The notes beneath the pieces are model-generated. The model made no database searches and was not told the origin of the DNA. It saw only the letters and a program-made list of their open reading frames with translations. A stretch of DNA of 64,000 bases, from assembly GCA_035236585.1 (NCBI GenBank), contig CP141132.1, positions 50,471,880 to 50,535,879 of the forward strand, read 5' to 3'. The translations under genes were made by a program, and so were the position numbers. Source of the DNA: Warburgia ugandensis (lineage: Eukaryota; Streptophyta; Magnoliopsida; Canellales; Canellaceae). Within the stretch, counting starts at the first letter, position 1; every line of letters begins with the position of its first letter. Positions 23,798 through 36,800 of this stretch are shown here, piece after piece.

Positions 23798-25224
23798 GCA
23801 AGAAGTATATGCAACATAGGATGGTTTTTGGAAAACTGTCTTATAAAACCTCAAAAAAAAACAAGACGATTTTTTAAAAATTGTCCTATATTATGCAACT
23901 TTATAAGACAATTTTTAAAAAACCATTCTGTAATATCCATGGTTTACAAGACAATTTTTCAAAAATCGTCATGTAATATCCATGGTTCATAATCCATGTT
24001 GTTTTTTATATAAGATGGTTTTTCAAAAACCATCCTATAATGTCCATGGTTTATAAGATGGTTATTGAAAAACCATCCTACATAACATAGATTTTTAGAC
24101 AATTTTTTTAAAAACTATCCTTTATTACATAGCTTCTAATGATTTATAAGACAATTTTAAAAAAAAAACTGTCCTATATTACTCATATTTATAAGATAGT
24201 TTTTGAGAAAAAAAAAGTCTTATATTTTACAAAAATCATCTTATATAAATTAAACTTTATAAGATGGTCTTTTAGAATAGTATTATAAGACTTTTACTAT
24301 AAGACAGTATAAGAACCATCTTATATTTATTTTCATTTTATAAGATGGCCCGGTATATTTTTTAACTGTCTTCTATAACTGTTTTTAACCGTCTTATAAA
24401 TCGTTCTCTATAGTAGTATAAACAAGTAAATTAGTCCAAGGAAATAATGGTATGATCCAAAGATGACTAAAATGGGCCCATACAAAAACCATACAATTCC
24501 ACTACACCTTTGCATGAGAATTGGAGCCATGCATGCAAGAAGTATATGCAACTTCAAAAAAAACAAAATGATTTTTTAAAAATAGTCCTATATTATGCAA
24601 CTTTAGAAGACAATTTTTAAAAACCCATTCTATAATATCCATGGTTTAGAAGACCATTTTTCAAAAATCGTCTTATGTTACATAGCTTTATAAGATAATT
24701 TTTCAAAAATCATCATGTAATATCCATGGTTTATAATCGACGCTGTTTTTTTATATAACATAGTTTTTCAAAAACTGTCCTATAATGTCCATGGTTTATA
24801 AGATGGTTATTGAAAACCATCCTACATAACATAAATTTTTAAGATGATTTTTTAAAATATATCCTTTATTACATAGCTTCTAATGATTTATAAGACAATT
24901 TTTAAAAAATTGTCCTATATTACTCATATTTATAAGATAGTTTTTGAAAAAAAAAAGTCTTATATTTTACAAAAACCATCTTATAAAATTATAAGATGGT
25001 CTTTTAGAATAGTCTTATAAGACTTTTACTATAAGACAGTATAAGAACCATCTCATATTTATTTTCATTTTATAAGATGGCTCGGTATATTTTTTAATCG
25101 TCTTCTATAACTGTTTTTAACCGTCTTATAAATCGTTCTCTGTAGTAGTATAAACAAGTAAATTAGTCCAAGGAAATAATGGTAAGATTCAAATATGACT
25201 AAAATGGGCCCATAACCCATGCAT
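23798..25224 (+). repeat. 737-bp tandem duplication of the CACTA-1 right end plus flank
   Basis: GCAAGAAGTATATGCAAC begins at 23798 and again at 24535. The two units (23798-24534; 24535-25224) both contain the right subterminal repeats, the terminus ...GTAGTAGTA, the TAA duplication and about 110 bases of outside DNA (ACAAGTAAATTAGTCCAAGG). The second unit has its own terminus at 25141-25150. The junction has the shared bases GCAAG. Unit 2 lacks about 43 bases of flank and a short piece near its start. Confidence 0.9.
24419..24421. repeat. Target site duplication (right) of CACTA-1
   Basis: TAA after ...TAGTAGTA; repeated at 25151-25153 in the duplicated copy of the end. Confidence 0.7.
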
Positions 25225-25893
25225 GCAAGTTTCCTAAGCTATCAAAGAATGCCAAGGGAGCCAAGCCATTCAAGCTTTGAAGCTAAGTGACTTAGCCACT
25301 CAAGCCATTAAGCAATGAGCCATCAAAGTGAGCTACCAAGCTACATGAGAGCCATGCCATATGGAGTCTTACGATTGGAGGACTTTTAGAAGCACTTATC
25401 TTATATTAAATAGTGAATTTCAAGGGTTAATTAGGAGTCTAAGGAAGATTAATACATGGTAAGATATTCATGCATAGGAGACCAATCAAGAGAGAAACCA
25501 TACCCAAATTCCTTATCCTTCCCTCTCTTTTCCTCCCTCTTTTCTCTCTCTTGTCTACCCACCACATCACACACTTAGAAACAGAAGGAGTTCCATGTGA
25601 CATTCCTTGGAAAGTCATACCTCCCCCTTCTAAATCCATCCATTCCACTAATTCCACCTTCTAATTCCCTTCAAAACTTAACTACCTCACCTTCCTATCT
25701 ATTTCCTTCCTCTCCCCCTAGTTTTTCCCTCACCAACGAGCTTCCGCAACTCACATCTCCCTACCACTCACTACACCCATAACCTATCTCTCCATTCTCT
25801 GGCTTTCCTTTTTCCTCCCATTAGCATTTCCTCCTACTCAAATCTCCCACTGATGCTCCCATTTTCTCTTATGTGCAGTTCCCACATCTAAAT
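24422..25893 (+). mobile_element. Family W LTR, plus-strand fragment right of CACTA-1
   Basis: After the duplicated CACTA end (to 25224) this holds AAGCCATTCAAGCTTTGAAGC-type DNA that matches the reverse complement of the family W LTR at about 33230-33430, then a CT-rich leader-like stretch (25500-25860). It is the continuation of 12380-12729. ORFs of about 60-70 codons at 25440-25780 arise from the C-rich leader and are not conserved. It is cut at 25893 by family X LTR c. Confidence 0.55.
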
Positions 25894-28800
25894 TGTAATA
25901 ACCCAGGTATTTGTAACACATTTTGTAATACATTTTTCAAAGGCAGGGCCCTTAGTAGTAAAAAAATTCTGCAAAACAAAGTAGCAAAAATTCTTTTCTT
26001 TAGATCTTGTTTTGAAAAACCCAAGTCATCACTTCATATATAACATAAGTATTTTGTGCAAGATAAAATTCCATTAAAGGAATATACTTTTATTATACTT
26101 CAAAATCCATCCAGTGGTTCACAGTACAACCCAGGTATCATTACAATACTATTCCAAATTTCAAAGCTCACCATACAATAAAAACTCTCAATACAATACA
26201 ATGCTCTCAAATAAAAATACATGTCTTCAAGGGGTATACCCTAATGATTATTCTCCCAAATCTTCTTCAGTCTTCAGTCTTCCGCTCCCAACTCTCTTTC
26301 TCTGTATCTGAGATATTGTAATATTCAAACATTTACAATATCTTAGCAAGCTATGCTTGGTAGGGGATTTAAGAACCATAATAATTTGACAGTATAAACC
26401 TAATACTTCATAATCTCATTATTCATACTCATGGATCAATCTCTTTACTTTGTTATATATGTACATCCTTACACAAACATACTGTATACTTTGTATAGAT
26501 ATATATATATGGTCAAGACCGTGAAAAATAGTTAATATCTCCAAACATAATCATACCAAGTTTATACTGAGTTGATAGATTATCTAGATTCTGCTGGACA
26601 TACTCCCTCATTTAGGTAGTATCAGTAATCCACAATTACCCGGCTTCTCATCATGCCATATCATAAGGCATTTCACTATGTCATGCATTATAATAAAAAA
26701 ATACTCAAAGGACTACTATGCATGCAATTGGAATCCATACCAGCACACCCGAATAACTGCCCAATAATCCACCTATACCATCCTTGGTAGAAATCACAAT
26801 ATCCATGTCCGTATGGCGGGGACCATGGCTATCACAGTGGCGGCCTTCCCATAATTGCCCTACCCTACTTTTTTCCTCACTTAGGGTTGGTATCCATATC
26901 ATAACAAGTTTGGAGAGCGGGTGGCCAAACCCTACTAACTCTCCTAGCATAGCATCCCCAGGCGTACGCTTGTTTAAAACAAAACCATAAGCCTCCATGC
27001 TTGTATGTAAAGTAATTTCATACATATCAGACAATTTGTCTGTTTACTTAGGGCTGAAATATCTTCTAGTTTTGTATTCACTTAGAGTTTTTTCCTCAAT
27101 TCTAACTTAACCATTTCAAATGTGTTTTGGTTGGATCATAAGAGTTTCAGGGGATTTAATACAAGTATTAACATTACACTTGTCAACATTTCTAGACATA
27201 AGATTATGTATTCAGCATGTACATCCCATGTAGATGCATTCATAAAATCCTCCTACCTTTAAGTAGTGATCTATCTGTCAATATTTATACAATCTAAATA
27301 ATCCTATATTTTTTATCCTATCTATATTCTTTGCTTAATCTTGTCCTTTGATATAAAGGATCTAGATCTTTTGTCCTATCACGATCCATCTTCCTCATAT
27401 AGTGCATATCCTATTAATCAATAGATTTGATGGTTAGAATGATCTTCTAATCTTTCAAATATAAGTATTTTCTATTCTAAGTCTTTATGTATTCCTTTCT
27501 TTGATCTTGATTTTCATAGATCCAATTTATACTTGTTGATAAAGATCAAAAGCTTAAATCTTCTATTATCTAGTTCTTCTTTGATCTAAGTTCAGTTGTT
27601 TGATTATCGCTAAGGAGGAGGATCTTGGTTCTCTTTCTTAAATCATATTTGATCAAGGCTTTGGATTCTCTATCTAGATATGTCTACAACATACATACAT
27701 AGATACATAATAAAATATGACATTAGGATTCTTATTGTTCTTGATCATTCAAGATCCTATGGATCTTATTTGATCATCCTTATCTTACTTACCATTTTTA
27801 TTTGGATTAGATAATTTACTAACCTTTTATGCTCTCATTATTATTATTCAACCAGTTAATGTTTTACTAGTTGAAGGTAGCTTATTCCATCCTAAGTCTA
27901 GATAGCTCCTCTTATTTCCAATTGACTAAGGCTTACTAGCTGAATGGCTGAACACAAAGTTGTTACTTCAATCCTCATGTAAGGTAGGGGAAGAGCGGGG
28001 CTCGATTAGAGAACCCCCTTAACCACCATGTTCAACATTCACTAGAGTGACCTTAGCTCAACCTTTCATAAGGTTCCTATGAGCATTTTAACCCTAAGTA
28101 CTCTTTCTAATTAATTTTAATTAAATCCATGAACATTTAAAATGTCATTCATGGGGTTTATTATTCTCCTAATCTGGACTAAGGATTTGATAATCCTTAT
28201 ATTGTCCTACTAACTATAGCCCTTACTAATATTAAGTCAAAGTAATTCACTCATCTTAATTGTCCATGAATGTCTATATTCCATTAGTTTACATTTTTGG
28301 TAATTTATGCTCATTATATCTTAACAACTACTTAACAATTGAATCTACTAATAAAATTTGACAACAATTAAATCATAAACTTTAAAGCATAAATCCAATA
28401 AAATTTTAATAACCATTTATATTAACATGCTTCCTATGAATGTAACTTAACCTAATAGAATAAAACTATACTTAAACTAACATGATCCTAAGTTACCAAA
28501 TACATGAAATTTTACTACTAATCTAATGGAATCATGCTAAAATCTCAAATTTAAACTAACATGGCCCTAAGATAATTAAATCTAACAACCTAATAACAAT
28601 CTAATAACATTTAGAGCATAGTATCCTAAAATTTAAGAATTACACTATCATGCTTCCTAATTTATAACATAAATCACATTTATAATTCTATTATCAAATA
28701 AAAGACAATTAAACTAATTAGATTAAGATTATTAGAAGCTTTTACTTATGATCCAACCATTAGATCTTAGATCTTTTCCTCTAGATCAAGGGTTTTAATT

Positions 28801-30141
28801 ACATTTAGGCCTTTTACTCCATTAAGATCCAAAGATCATATCCACTTTATTTTGTCACATTTAATCCATGATCTAATTGGATTCCATCATAATCCCATTC
28901 ATACAACCCATCCAAAGGGTTTGATCATCCTTGATCTTATTGATCAAGTGGCTCCCTTTGTATTTTTAGGGTTTTTCTACCATGAAGGGTAGATTCCTCA
29001 TTTTATGTGAGATTTGTCGAAATAAATCATGGATATTATTTGATTTCAACATTATATCACCATTGCATTATATCCCCAAGATCTGAACATCTCAGATCTT
29101 GAAGATCATGAAAATTAGAAGCTTGATTCCTAAAAATAGAAATTTTCTTGAATTTTTTTTTATTATCAATGTTATGATTTAAGGACAAAATATACATTAC
29201 AATCTTTCCATAGCTTCTTTTCGATCTTAATTTGGAGTTCAAATAACTCCACAATTGAAGATTGAAGTTCACAATCATTCTAAGGGTCCAGATTTGATCT
29301 AGGCCTAGCGAAATGGACGGCTTTGATCAATAGGATGGAGTAGGTCCAGTTGAGCGGAACGGTCACCGCGCTTCCGCCACCGGTACGCATGCTGTAACGC
29401 ACTCCCTGGGACCTCTGCTGTCACACGGTCATTCCATTGGGATGGCATTGCACGTGGAGCCCGCATGCAGAGACGCTCCCGTAGGGCACGTTTTCGTGCA
29501 GCGTCTCGGGTGCCTGACCTTATTAGGAAGATCGGACAGTTTGTTTTGGACCATCCAATCAATTCCTCTTCAAATCAAAGGCTCACAACTTGATTAAATT
29601 TCATAAAAATTCTACCTTAGGGGTTTTAGACCCTTTTGGATCAATTGGACAGCTTAGATTTTCGATCTGAGCCCTCCATCATACAAAATTGAAGGATTCT
29701 TATCCTTACTTGATGTTTATAATTTTTAACCTAAACTTAATTTTAGAAAAATAAAAATTATATAAAATAACCTGAAATAAGTATGGGAAGAGTTTCCACC
29801 TACCTAATTAGAGAAAAAAGTAGGTTTTCTAGCCCAATTTAAAAAAATATCGACTTGATGATAAGATTGCCCAATAACCACTTGTTTTGTTATTTTTCGT
29901 TGATTGCATCATTGGATCTTGAAATTTCATTTGGGGTTTTGTAGATAAGGTAATCTAGGATAATAGGAACGGTGGGATTTGTGAGATTTGATTTGGAACA
30001 TAGTGCCAAATTCAATTTAGCTCTCTTGTTCCAATCTAGAGAGAGGAGACAGAAAGTGAAAGAAGAGAGATTTTTGGGAGTTTTAGAAATTTGGGAATGA
30101 ATCTAGATCTAGTTTTATAGGAGAAGTAAGATAATTTCATA

Positions 30142-30244
30142 GGAATTTTAATTAAAACATAATTATTAGAAGTAATTATGAAAATTTCAAAAACATCTAT
30201 AAATACACCCCCAAAAATCCTTCAAAAATGTTCATTAAAATTCC
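30142..30244 (+). other. Microinversion carrying the LTR TATA box
   Basis: The rest of LTR c reads on the minus strand, but this segment matches copies b (about 4735-4815) and d (about 850-920) on the plus strand. It is bounded by an 11-base inverted repeat, GGAATTTTAAT at 30142-30152 and ATTAAAATTCC at 30234-30244. Flipping the segment restores the order seen in copies b and d. Confidence 0.75.
30198..30205 (+). promoter_or_regulatory. TATA box of LTR c, now reversed
   Basis: TATAAATA on the plus strand within the microinversion. In intact copies the box points in the same direction as the LTR. Here it points away from the LTR body. Confidence 0.55.
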
Positions 30245-30251
30245 CACAAAA

Positions 30252-30267
30252 TTTTAATTCTTTTGAA
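30252..30267. repeat. SINE target site duplication (left)
   Basis: TTTTAATTCTTTTGAA; identical to 30440-30455. Confidence 0.9.
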
Positions 30268-30439
30268 GGGGAGCCTTAGCGCAATGTAAAAGATGTCGTC
30301 ATGTGACCTTGAGGTCACGGGTTCAAGGTGTGAAAATAGCATCTTGAAAATGTAAGGTAAGGTTGTGTACTTTAAGCCCTTGTGGCCTACCCCTTCCCCG
30401 GACCTCGCATAGGCGGAGCTTCGTGCACTAGGGCTGCCC
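30268..30439 (+). mobile_element. Au-type SINE
   Basis: A 172-bp element starting GGGGAGCCTTAGCGCAATG and ending GGGCTGCCCT before a short T run, flanked by perfect 16-bp duplications. The head is tRNA-related: an A-box-like CTTAGCGCAATGT and a B box GGTTCAAGGT at 30320-30329 for RNA polymerase III. The middle (GTGGCCTACCCCTTCCCCGGACC) and tail match the Au SINE family known across angiosperms. Perfect duplications suggest a fairly young insertion into LTR c. The 100-codon ORF that starts at 30382 crosses its edge and is spurious. Confidence 0.93.
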
Positions 30440-30455
30440 TTTTAATTCTTTTGAA
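30440..30455. repeat. SINE target site duplication (right)
   Basis: TTTTAATTCTTTTGAA; the right copy of the 16-base duplication. Confidence 0.9.
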
Positions 30456-30967
30456 TATTAAATTAATATTGGATTCCTCCACTACCACCTTCTTCTTCAC
30501 TATTAGCTGGTTGTGGTTTGACCACTCATTAGATGTTTTTTGGTTGTTGGATTCATTTGTGGGCCCCACAGAGGTGCAAAAGGACCATTTTGCCCTTTTA
30601 TGGAGAAAAATCTATTTTATTCTCCCGAACTCGGAATTGAGCGTACTTAGTGGCGTCGGAATCGCATTTCTAACTACATTCTAGATATTGATGTCTTAGA
30701 TCTCGGTTATGGGTAAAATTACCATTTTACGCTTTTATTCATAAAAATAGAGAAAATTAGGGACTTTTCATTTTAACTCGGAATTGAACGTACTTAGTAT
30801 CATTTCGATTGGTTTTTCAAGTACATTCATAATTTGTAAGTTTTAAATCATGTTTTAATCTCTATAAAAAGAGAATTTCCAATAACCTAGTATTCCAACC
30901 CAAAATTTTTTAAAATTCAAATTAAATTGATTTTCTCAATCAATTTACAAAAATTGGGGTTATGACA

Positions 30968-31609
30968 CAAACTCTCATCTCCGACACACAATGGTGAGCT
31001 GCACCACATCCACATTTCCTATCGTCTCCAGCCAGGTAACCTCTCTTTCCCTTCTTTCTCTCCTTGATCCTTCCCCCCTTTATTTTGCCCTACTAGATTA
31101 GTTTTTTCGGCCAGGATCCATCGATGAATGGATCCAAACCAACAAGGCTGGAACGATGTCAAAAAAAAATTGGATGGAAAATCTAGGCCATTAGATTGAA
31201 TTAGAGCACCCCAAAACATACAAAACCTCTGCTATAGTTAAAATAAAATATAAAAAAAATAAAAAAATGGTCTAGGTTAGAGATTTAGATGAAAATGAAC
31301 AAATAGCTGAGATTGCATGTCCAAACCATTTCCGTTTGGTCTGTGATCGAGTGGCACCACATAGATGCACCATAAGAATGCACATGCCTGGCACATTTCC
31401 ATGCGTGCATTGCGCATATGGAATGGTTGCAGGCCAAACAAGATGCTAATGCATCCTGGGGATCTAGATTCAATCTGATGCATTCTAGAGGCTAGGACGC
31501 ACCAAGCATTGCAGAACGTACATCACAGAGATGGTGCATCTTGGTGATGTTGTTTTATTCCATTTTTTATCCAAATTCAATCTGAATCATTGAAATTTAT
31601 CTAAAATGT
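30968..31609. other. Unassigned LTR-like DNA between LTR c and the family W element
   Basis: It begins with a CT-rich leader-like stretch (31020-31080), then TCTAGGCCATTAGATTG and a GC-richer part with repeated GCATCCTGG/GATGCAT phrases (31290-31560) like the islands in other LTRs here. It probably continues the family W fragment interrupted at 25893. Minus-strand ORFs of 62-68 codons at 31277-31483 overlap each other in two frames and have no recognisable product. Confidence 0.4.
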
Positions 31610-33861
31610 TGTAATTTTTAAGTAAAACTTCAAGTGCATGAATCGATCACAGTATAGCACACTAGTGGATTAGACCTAGGTTAAGGAATTAAATTCAACA
31701 TGGAAACCAAAAATGCATGAAATAAACTAAAAATAAAATTAGAAACTTAACTTAAATAATATGTGTGTAATTAATGGAAACTACAAAAAAATTAGAATGA
31801 ACTAAACTAAGCAACTAAATTTAAAGAAACTACTTAAAATAGAAACTTTCTTAATCTAAAACTTACTAAAAATGGAACTTTCTAAAAAATCAAGTAAGCA
31901 AATTCTTGCAACTAAAATAAGATGTAAAAAATGAATTAGCTACTACTACACTAAGATTTACTAACTAAATAAAGCAATCATCAAAGAGATTTCACCTTAG
32001 TACCATGCACATGATCCATGGGATGTTGCGCATGGTTCATGGGTTCAAAAGATAGCCTAAAGTAATGAATTAGCACCAAACTAACATGCAATCTAATCAT
32101 GGTACATAACAAATAACCTAAAAATCTAAATGGGTTCATAAGGATTCAAATAAATACAATGAATAAGCTCTTGGAAACTAAGATAGATATTGAATACAAA
32201 AAATTTCGGTAACATGGTATTTGTTAACTCAATTCAAACAGGGCATGAAAATCAACTTGACAATCACTTTCAGTGCAAGATAGCTTTCAAAATTAAAGTA
32301 TTAAGCTACTAGAATTCAAGCATAAGCAATAATCCTCAAAGAGCTTGATTCATGGAATGTCAAAATACATCAAATGAGAGTGCTCATGAACATGTATACA
32401 AATATGAAAATGGCGCACTCTTACAAGGCTAGAAACTTGATTTCAATTATATATAAAACATCTTCTAACAATAGTAAACCAAGCTCGGCTGTCACTACCA
32501 GAGATTAATGATCCTTAGAAATAAGGATCTAAGGCTAAAATCAAGTGGCAAACAACATGGAAGATTAAAGAACAAAGCACAAAGAATAAAGCATGGAATC
32601 AATGAGCAAAGCAACGACAAAAACATATGGAATTAAGAGGCAAGAATATTAAAGCAACAAAGAAGCGAATAACAAGAACTGACTTAAAGCACTTCATGGA
32701 GAGATCAAAACCCTAGGAGAAGAGGCATGGAAGAGTGGAGAAGATGGTTGCCCAAGGGAGAAGGCATTGAGGGGCATTGCAGGGAAGAAGGTTAGAGATG
32801 CCTCCTTCTTTGGAGAGGACATTCTCCTCCTCTCCAAAAAGTATCTTTGCATGAAAGCCCTTCCAATGTCTTATATAAGATGGCTGGTTTCTAAAGGAAA
32901 CCCTAAGGAAGAGGTGAGGTGTATAAAAAGTGATTGGCTAGGTAGTTTCCTAAGAAGTGGGAATTGGTTGGATGGTCGGAATGAAAGTTTAGGAATGTGA
33001 GAGTCTTAGAAAGCTAAGACTCTTAGATGGAAAGTGAAATTCCTCGTGCCCCTTCATAGTGAGGTTGAAAGTGAGAAAAAAGTTGGAAAAACATGGAAAA
33101 ATAATAAAAATGGAGACGTATCTTCCTATTGGTCCACATGCTACCATATCCTAGTGGATTTTTTCCCAATTATCTTCAAACTATCCCCTTAAATCCTAAG
33201 GATAATTCTTTGGATTCTCCTCTAATCATGGCCTTCTATGTAGCTTGGCTTATGTGACTCGATGGTTAACTTTGAGAGCTCCATTAGCTTAGCTTCATGA
33301 CTGGCTTTGATTGTTTTCTTAGCTAAGCTTAATGGCTCAAATTCTTAGCTTTGGTGGCTGGCTAGGCTCCTTAGCTTGTCACCTTGTCCAAGGCTTGAAT
33401 ATGACTAAGTGGCTTAAGTGAATCCCATGCAAAGTTAGTGGACTTTCCATGGCTTCTGTGCGGGCCCACTTTGGCCACCTTTAACTCATTCAATTCCATT
33501 TATTGCTTGTCCTCAAAATGATCTTGACTTTGATACTTTGGATTGATGGCTTTTCAGTTTTGACTCAATCTTTTGATCTTGATTTTCTATTTTCATCCCG
33601 AGTTTGATTGTTGGATCACCATCTTGCTTCCTATAAAAAGTAAAAAACTCTAACTAAATTCTAAAAAAAATATAATTAATCACATTCTTATCTTGGATTA
33701 GCCTCTAAACCTACAAAATATTAAATATTTAGTTTATTAGGTTAGAAATTACGTGTGTTCAAATATTGTCCAAAAACCCTATTTGACCCCTATAACAACA
33801 CATGGTTAACAAATTGGATGATTTTTATGCAAAATTAAACACTTAATACAGCCTCCAATCA
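31610..33861 (-). mobile_element. 3' LTR of the family W element
   Basis: A 2252-bp LTR. The minus-strand start TGATTGGAGGCTG is at 33861 and the end ...CTTAAAAATTACA at 31610. The low end matches the 5' LTR fragment at 38442-39079 through about 550 bases (shared TATAGCACACTAGTG, GGAAACCAAAAATGCATG). It includes a G/A-rich leader complement at 32690-33060 and repeated AGCTTGGCT/TTAGCTTAG phrases at 33240-33420. The 77-codon ORF at 32767 lies in the leader and is not supported by the other copy. Confidence 0.7.
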
Positions 33862-36800
33862 ACATTTTGATAGTCTTGATTAAAACATGCAAAAAATCTT
33901 TTTACAAAAACTAATACAATGTGCAACTTTCATAGGTGCTCATGATTGCATTTAGCACATGCAACAACCCCTTGAACTGCTAAGTTACCCCTAGTGGATG
34001 AGTTAGGCCTCATGAGGTTTCCAATGAATATACCCACAAAATTTTTATGAATGACCTTTATTCATCTAAGAAAATTTTCTTTTATTCAGCTTATATTAAA
34101 TATTTAACTTTAGCTTGTTAATAAAAATGAACAAAAAGGTTAAAAATCCTACCTTTTGCTAAATAGATTCCATTATTCTATTAATTTTTAGGAGGTGAGT
34201 GTCTGTTATAGCTGCTACATAATTATAGTCTCCAAGTCAAATATAAGCTAAGTTACCATTCAAATGTATGCTTTGACTTCAATTCTCACAAGATATACTT
34301 GACACTCAAAAGAAGTCACTCACAAAGGTGTAAATCTCTCATTAATATGTGAGTAGAATATTGTTCGTCAAATCCAAAAATCTCACATATTTCATACAAA
34401 TGAATGATAACTTAGAAAGAATGATAATAATGATCTCATAAAAAGATATCAACTATTAAGAATGTTACACTCTACCAAAATCCCTACTTATTCATAGCCA
34501 TTTTCAAGCCATACCTCTCCTAAGATCAAGTTAGAACTTCTATTAGGATGAAACATAGGCTTAGGTAAGGGTTATCAAAAGAATGAATATAAAGGTAAAC
34601 AAAGGTTGTTTAGAAAATATGTAAAGATCTTCTATCAATGTATTCACAACTTTTCCATTTTTTCCTCACAAGAGTGAACTTTTTCTTCTTTTTCACCTTT
34701 TATTGTTCATCTCTTGAACTATATTGTTCATTTTTCTAATATATTTTTAACCTTCTCTAGGTATTTTCAAAACAAATGGGTAATGAATATATTACAGGGG
34801 TTCAATATGGGTAAAGGTTGTTTGACTAACAAAGAAAAGGCTTATATTTTAAAGGTTCAATGAGTTTAACTTGCGAAGAATAACATAGGAAAGGTTAAAG
34901 GCTCTAAGTATACAAAGGATGGCCTCTATCATTTCCTAGGTTGCATGCGACTTAAAAATGAGGATAAACTTAAGAGATATATGGTATAGTCTTTTTGTGA
35001 TTTCTCAATAATTGACCAAGATGAAAAATAATGAGACCAACTACAAATTAACATTCACTGAAGAAAATTTTCAATTTATGTATAACCCCCAGAAAAGAAA
35101 GAATGACTCAAAAATCACTTCAGTTATAAGTTTCCCCAAATCTTCTTTAGGATCTCTAAATTATATTTTTCTCTTCAACTTAAACTATGTATAGCTATTG
35201 TGCAATTAATATTTCAAGTTTATTTTTCATGAGATACTTTAGAAAAAGGATAAAATAGTGAACTAATTGTATACAACTCTTCTAATAAGTTAAAGTTCAT
35301 AAGATAGCTAAATATTCAAAAAATCTAACTTCTCATCTTTATAAAGAACTTAATTTTTTTCTTTCTCCAAAAATAAAAGAAAAGTTAGGAATCTCATATA
35401 TATCTACACCCCTAACCTAAACTAAACATTGTCCTCAATATTTTAAAACATGGAAATCTTAAGTGATGAAAGGGAAATGTAGAATAATGATACTTTTTAA
35501 AAGAAAAAATCCCGAGTTGCCTCCCAGTAAGTGCTAAGTTTAACATCTTCAGTCAAACATTAACTATAATTAATCTAACCATGTAAACCTAGACCGAGCT
35601 AGTTTAACTAATTCTCTCGATCCTAACCTAACAATGAACTAGCAAGATTTCTCACACCACTTTAGAATCTCGGGGTGGTCTATATATTGCCTGCATCTGA
35701 AGATTTTTGGTGGTGGTCACATTAAGACACTGTAGACCACCACGATTTTGAGTTGTGGGGAATCATATTTATGTTCCTCCACCTTCAAAATTTCACGATA
35801 GTCAATATAATTCTTTCGCCTTATATTTTGAGGTAGCGGTAATATAATGACATTTTGACCCACCATGAATTGCTTAGGATCAATTCGAGATGAATTGTCC
35901 CATTTTGGACCAAATTTTAGGGAGAACAATGATCATAATATTCAGTTTCTCTTTTTCCTCTGTTTTCCTTATATTGTCCTGAAATAGGGGTATAAGTTGA
36001 CTCTGCCCTTCCCTAAAAGTTTGTTCTTATATTACTAGAGGCAGGGACATAGTTTGGCTTAAATTCTACTTACCTTCTAATGTGTACCAAAGAGTTGGTT
36101 GATGTAGGACCAGTACATCAATTGACTCTTCTTCTTTGTGCTCAATTGGCATAGGTAAGGTTTCAATTGGGCCTATATTACTATATCATGATTGTTCAAT
36201 AAGGTCTATAGGTTCCAATCAGGTACACCTTCTACATTGCAAGACTCAATTGGAATTTCAAGCTTTATAGGAAGTTCTACTCTAGCTTGCCATTGAGAAG
36301 AGTTCATTAATGGAACAATATCAAACAACTCATTCATCTCTGCAATGGATGTCTTCATCAAAGTCATAAAATAAGTGAGACACAAATTTAGAGGATTTGG
36401 GTTGGATGGTTCTACATTTTCATTCTCTTCATCAATGGAAGTCTCTTCATCATACTCATAATAAAGAGTAGGGCATGGCTTGAGTAGACATAAGTTGGAC
36501 GTTTATATGGATGACTGTGGACTTTGTGGCTTAGAATGATTACAAGAAATTCAATCCTCTTATCAATAATAAATGGCTCTTCATTATCCCCAATTGGTTC
36601 AAATTCCTCAATCCTTTTTATAAATGTAGCAATGTTTCTTTCAATATATTCCCATGTTGGTTTCATTTTCTCTTCCCATTCCTCCTCTCACGTTTCATTT
36701 CCTTATTCCCCTTTGTAATGATATCATGGTTTGATCTATCCTCTCACAAATTTGCTGCATATTCTCTTCTAATGGTGGTTCTTCATGTTGTTGAGGAACC

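Larger units (their letters stand above)
12733..24418 (+). mobile_element. CACTA (En/Spm) DNA transposon, CACTA-1
   Basis: It starts CACTACTAAAA and ends ...TATAGTAGTA, an inverted copy with the last base changed, flanked by TAA. Order inside: subterminal palindromic repeats, TNP2 pseudogene with DUF4218 and DUF4216 regions, an internal subterminal-like array, a 194-bp satellite array, a second pseudogene (Transposase_24 plus Ulp1-like protease), and right subterminal repeats. The two-gene layout is that of autonomous plant CACTA elements. Both genes carry many stops and shifts, so this copy should be unable to move itself, though its ends could still be bound by a transposase from elsewhere. 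It sits in family W LTR DNA. Confidence 0.9.
25894..30967 (-). mobile_element. Full-length family X LTR (copy c), minus strand
   Basis: On the minus strand it starts TGTCATAACCCC (30967 leftward) and ends ...ACCTGGGTTATTACA (25894), the same termini as solo LTR b. At 5074 bp it is the longest copy and includes the part deleted from b. It contains a SINE (30268-30439), a small inverted segment carrying the TATA box, and a GC-rich island (29330-29520) where an 85-codon ORF falls by chance. No second LTR or internal region is next to it, so it may be a solo LTR. The flanks TAAAT and CAAAC are only a poor match as target duplications. Confidence 0.82.

Noticed and set aside
30268..30439. A possible tRNA gene, from the A- and B-box-like motifs.
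   Set aside because: No cloverleaf and the full unit with target duplications is a SINE.
31277..31483. Two minus-strand ORFs of 62-68 codons with many Cys and His residues, suggesting a zinc finger.
   Set aside because: They overlap in two frames, the Cys/His spacing fits no known finger, and the DNA resembles LTR islands.
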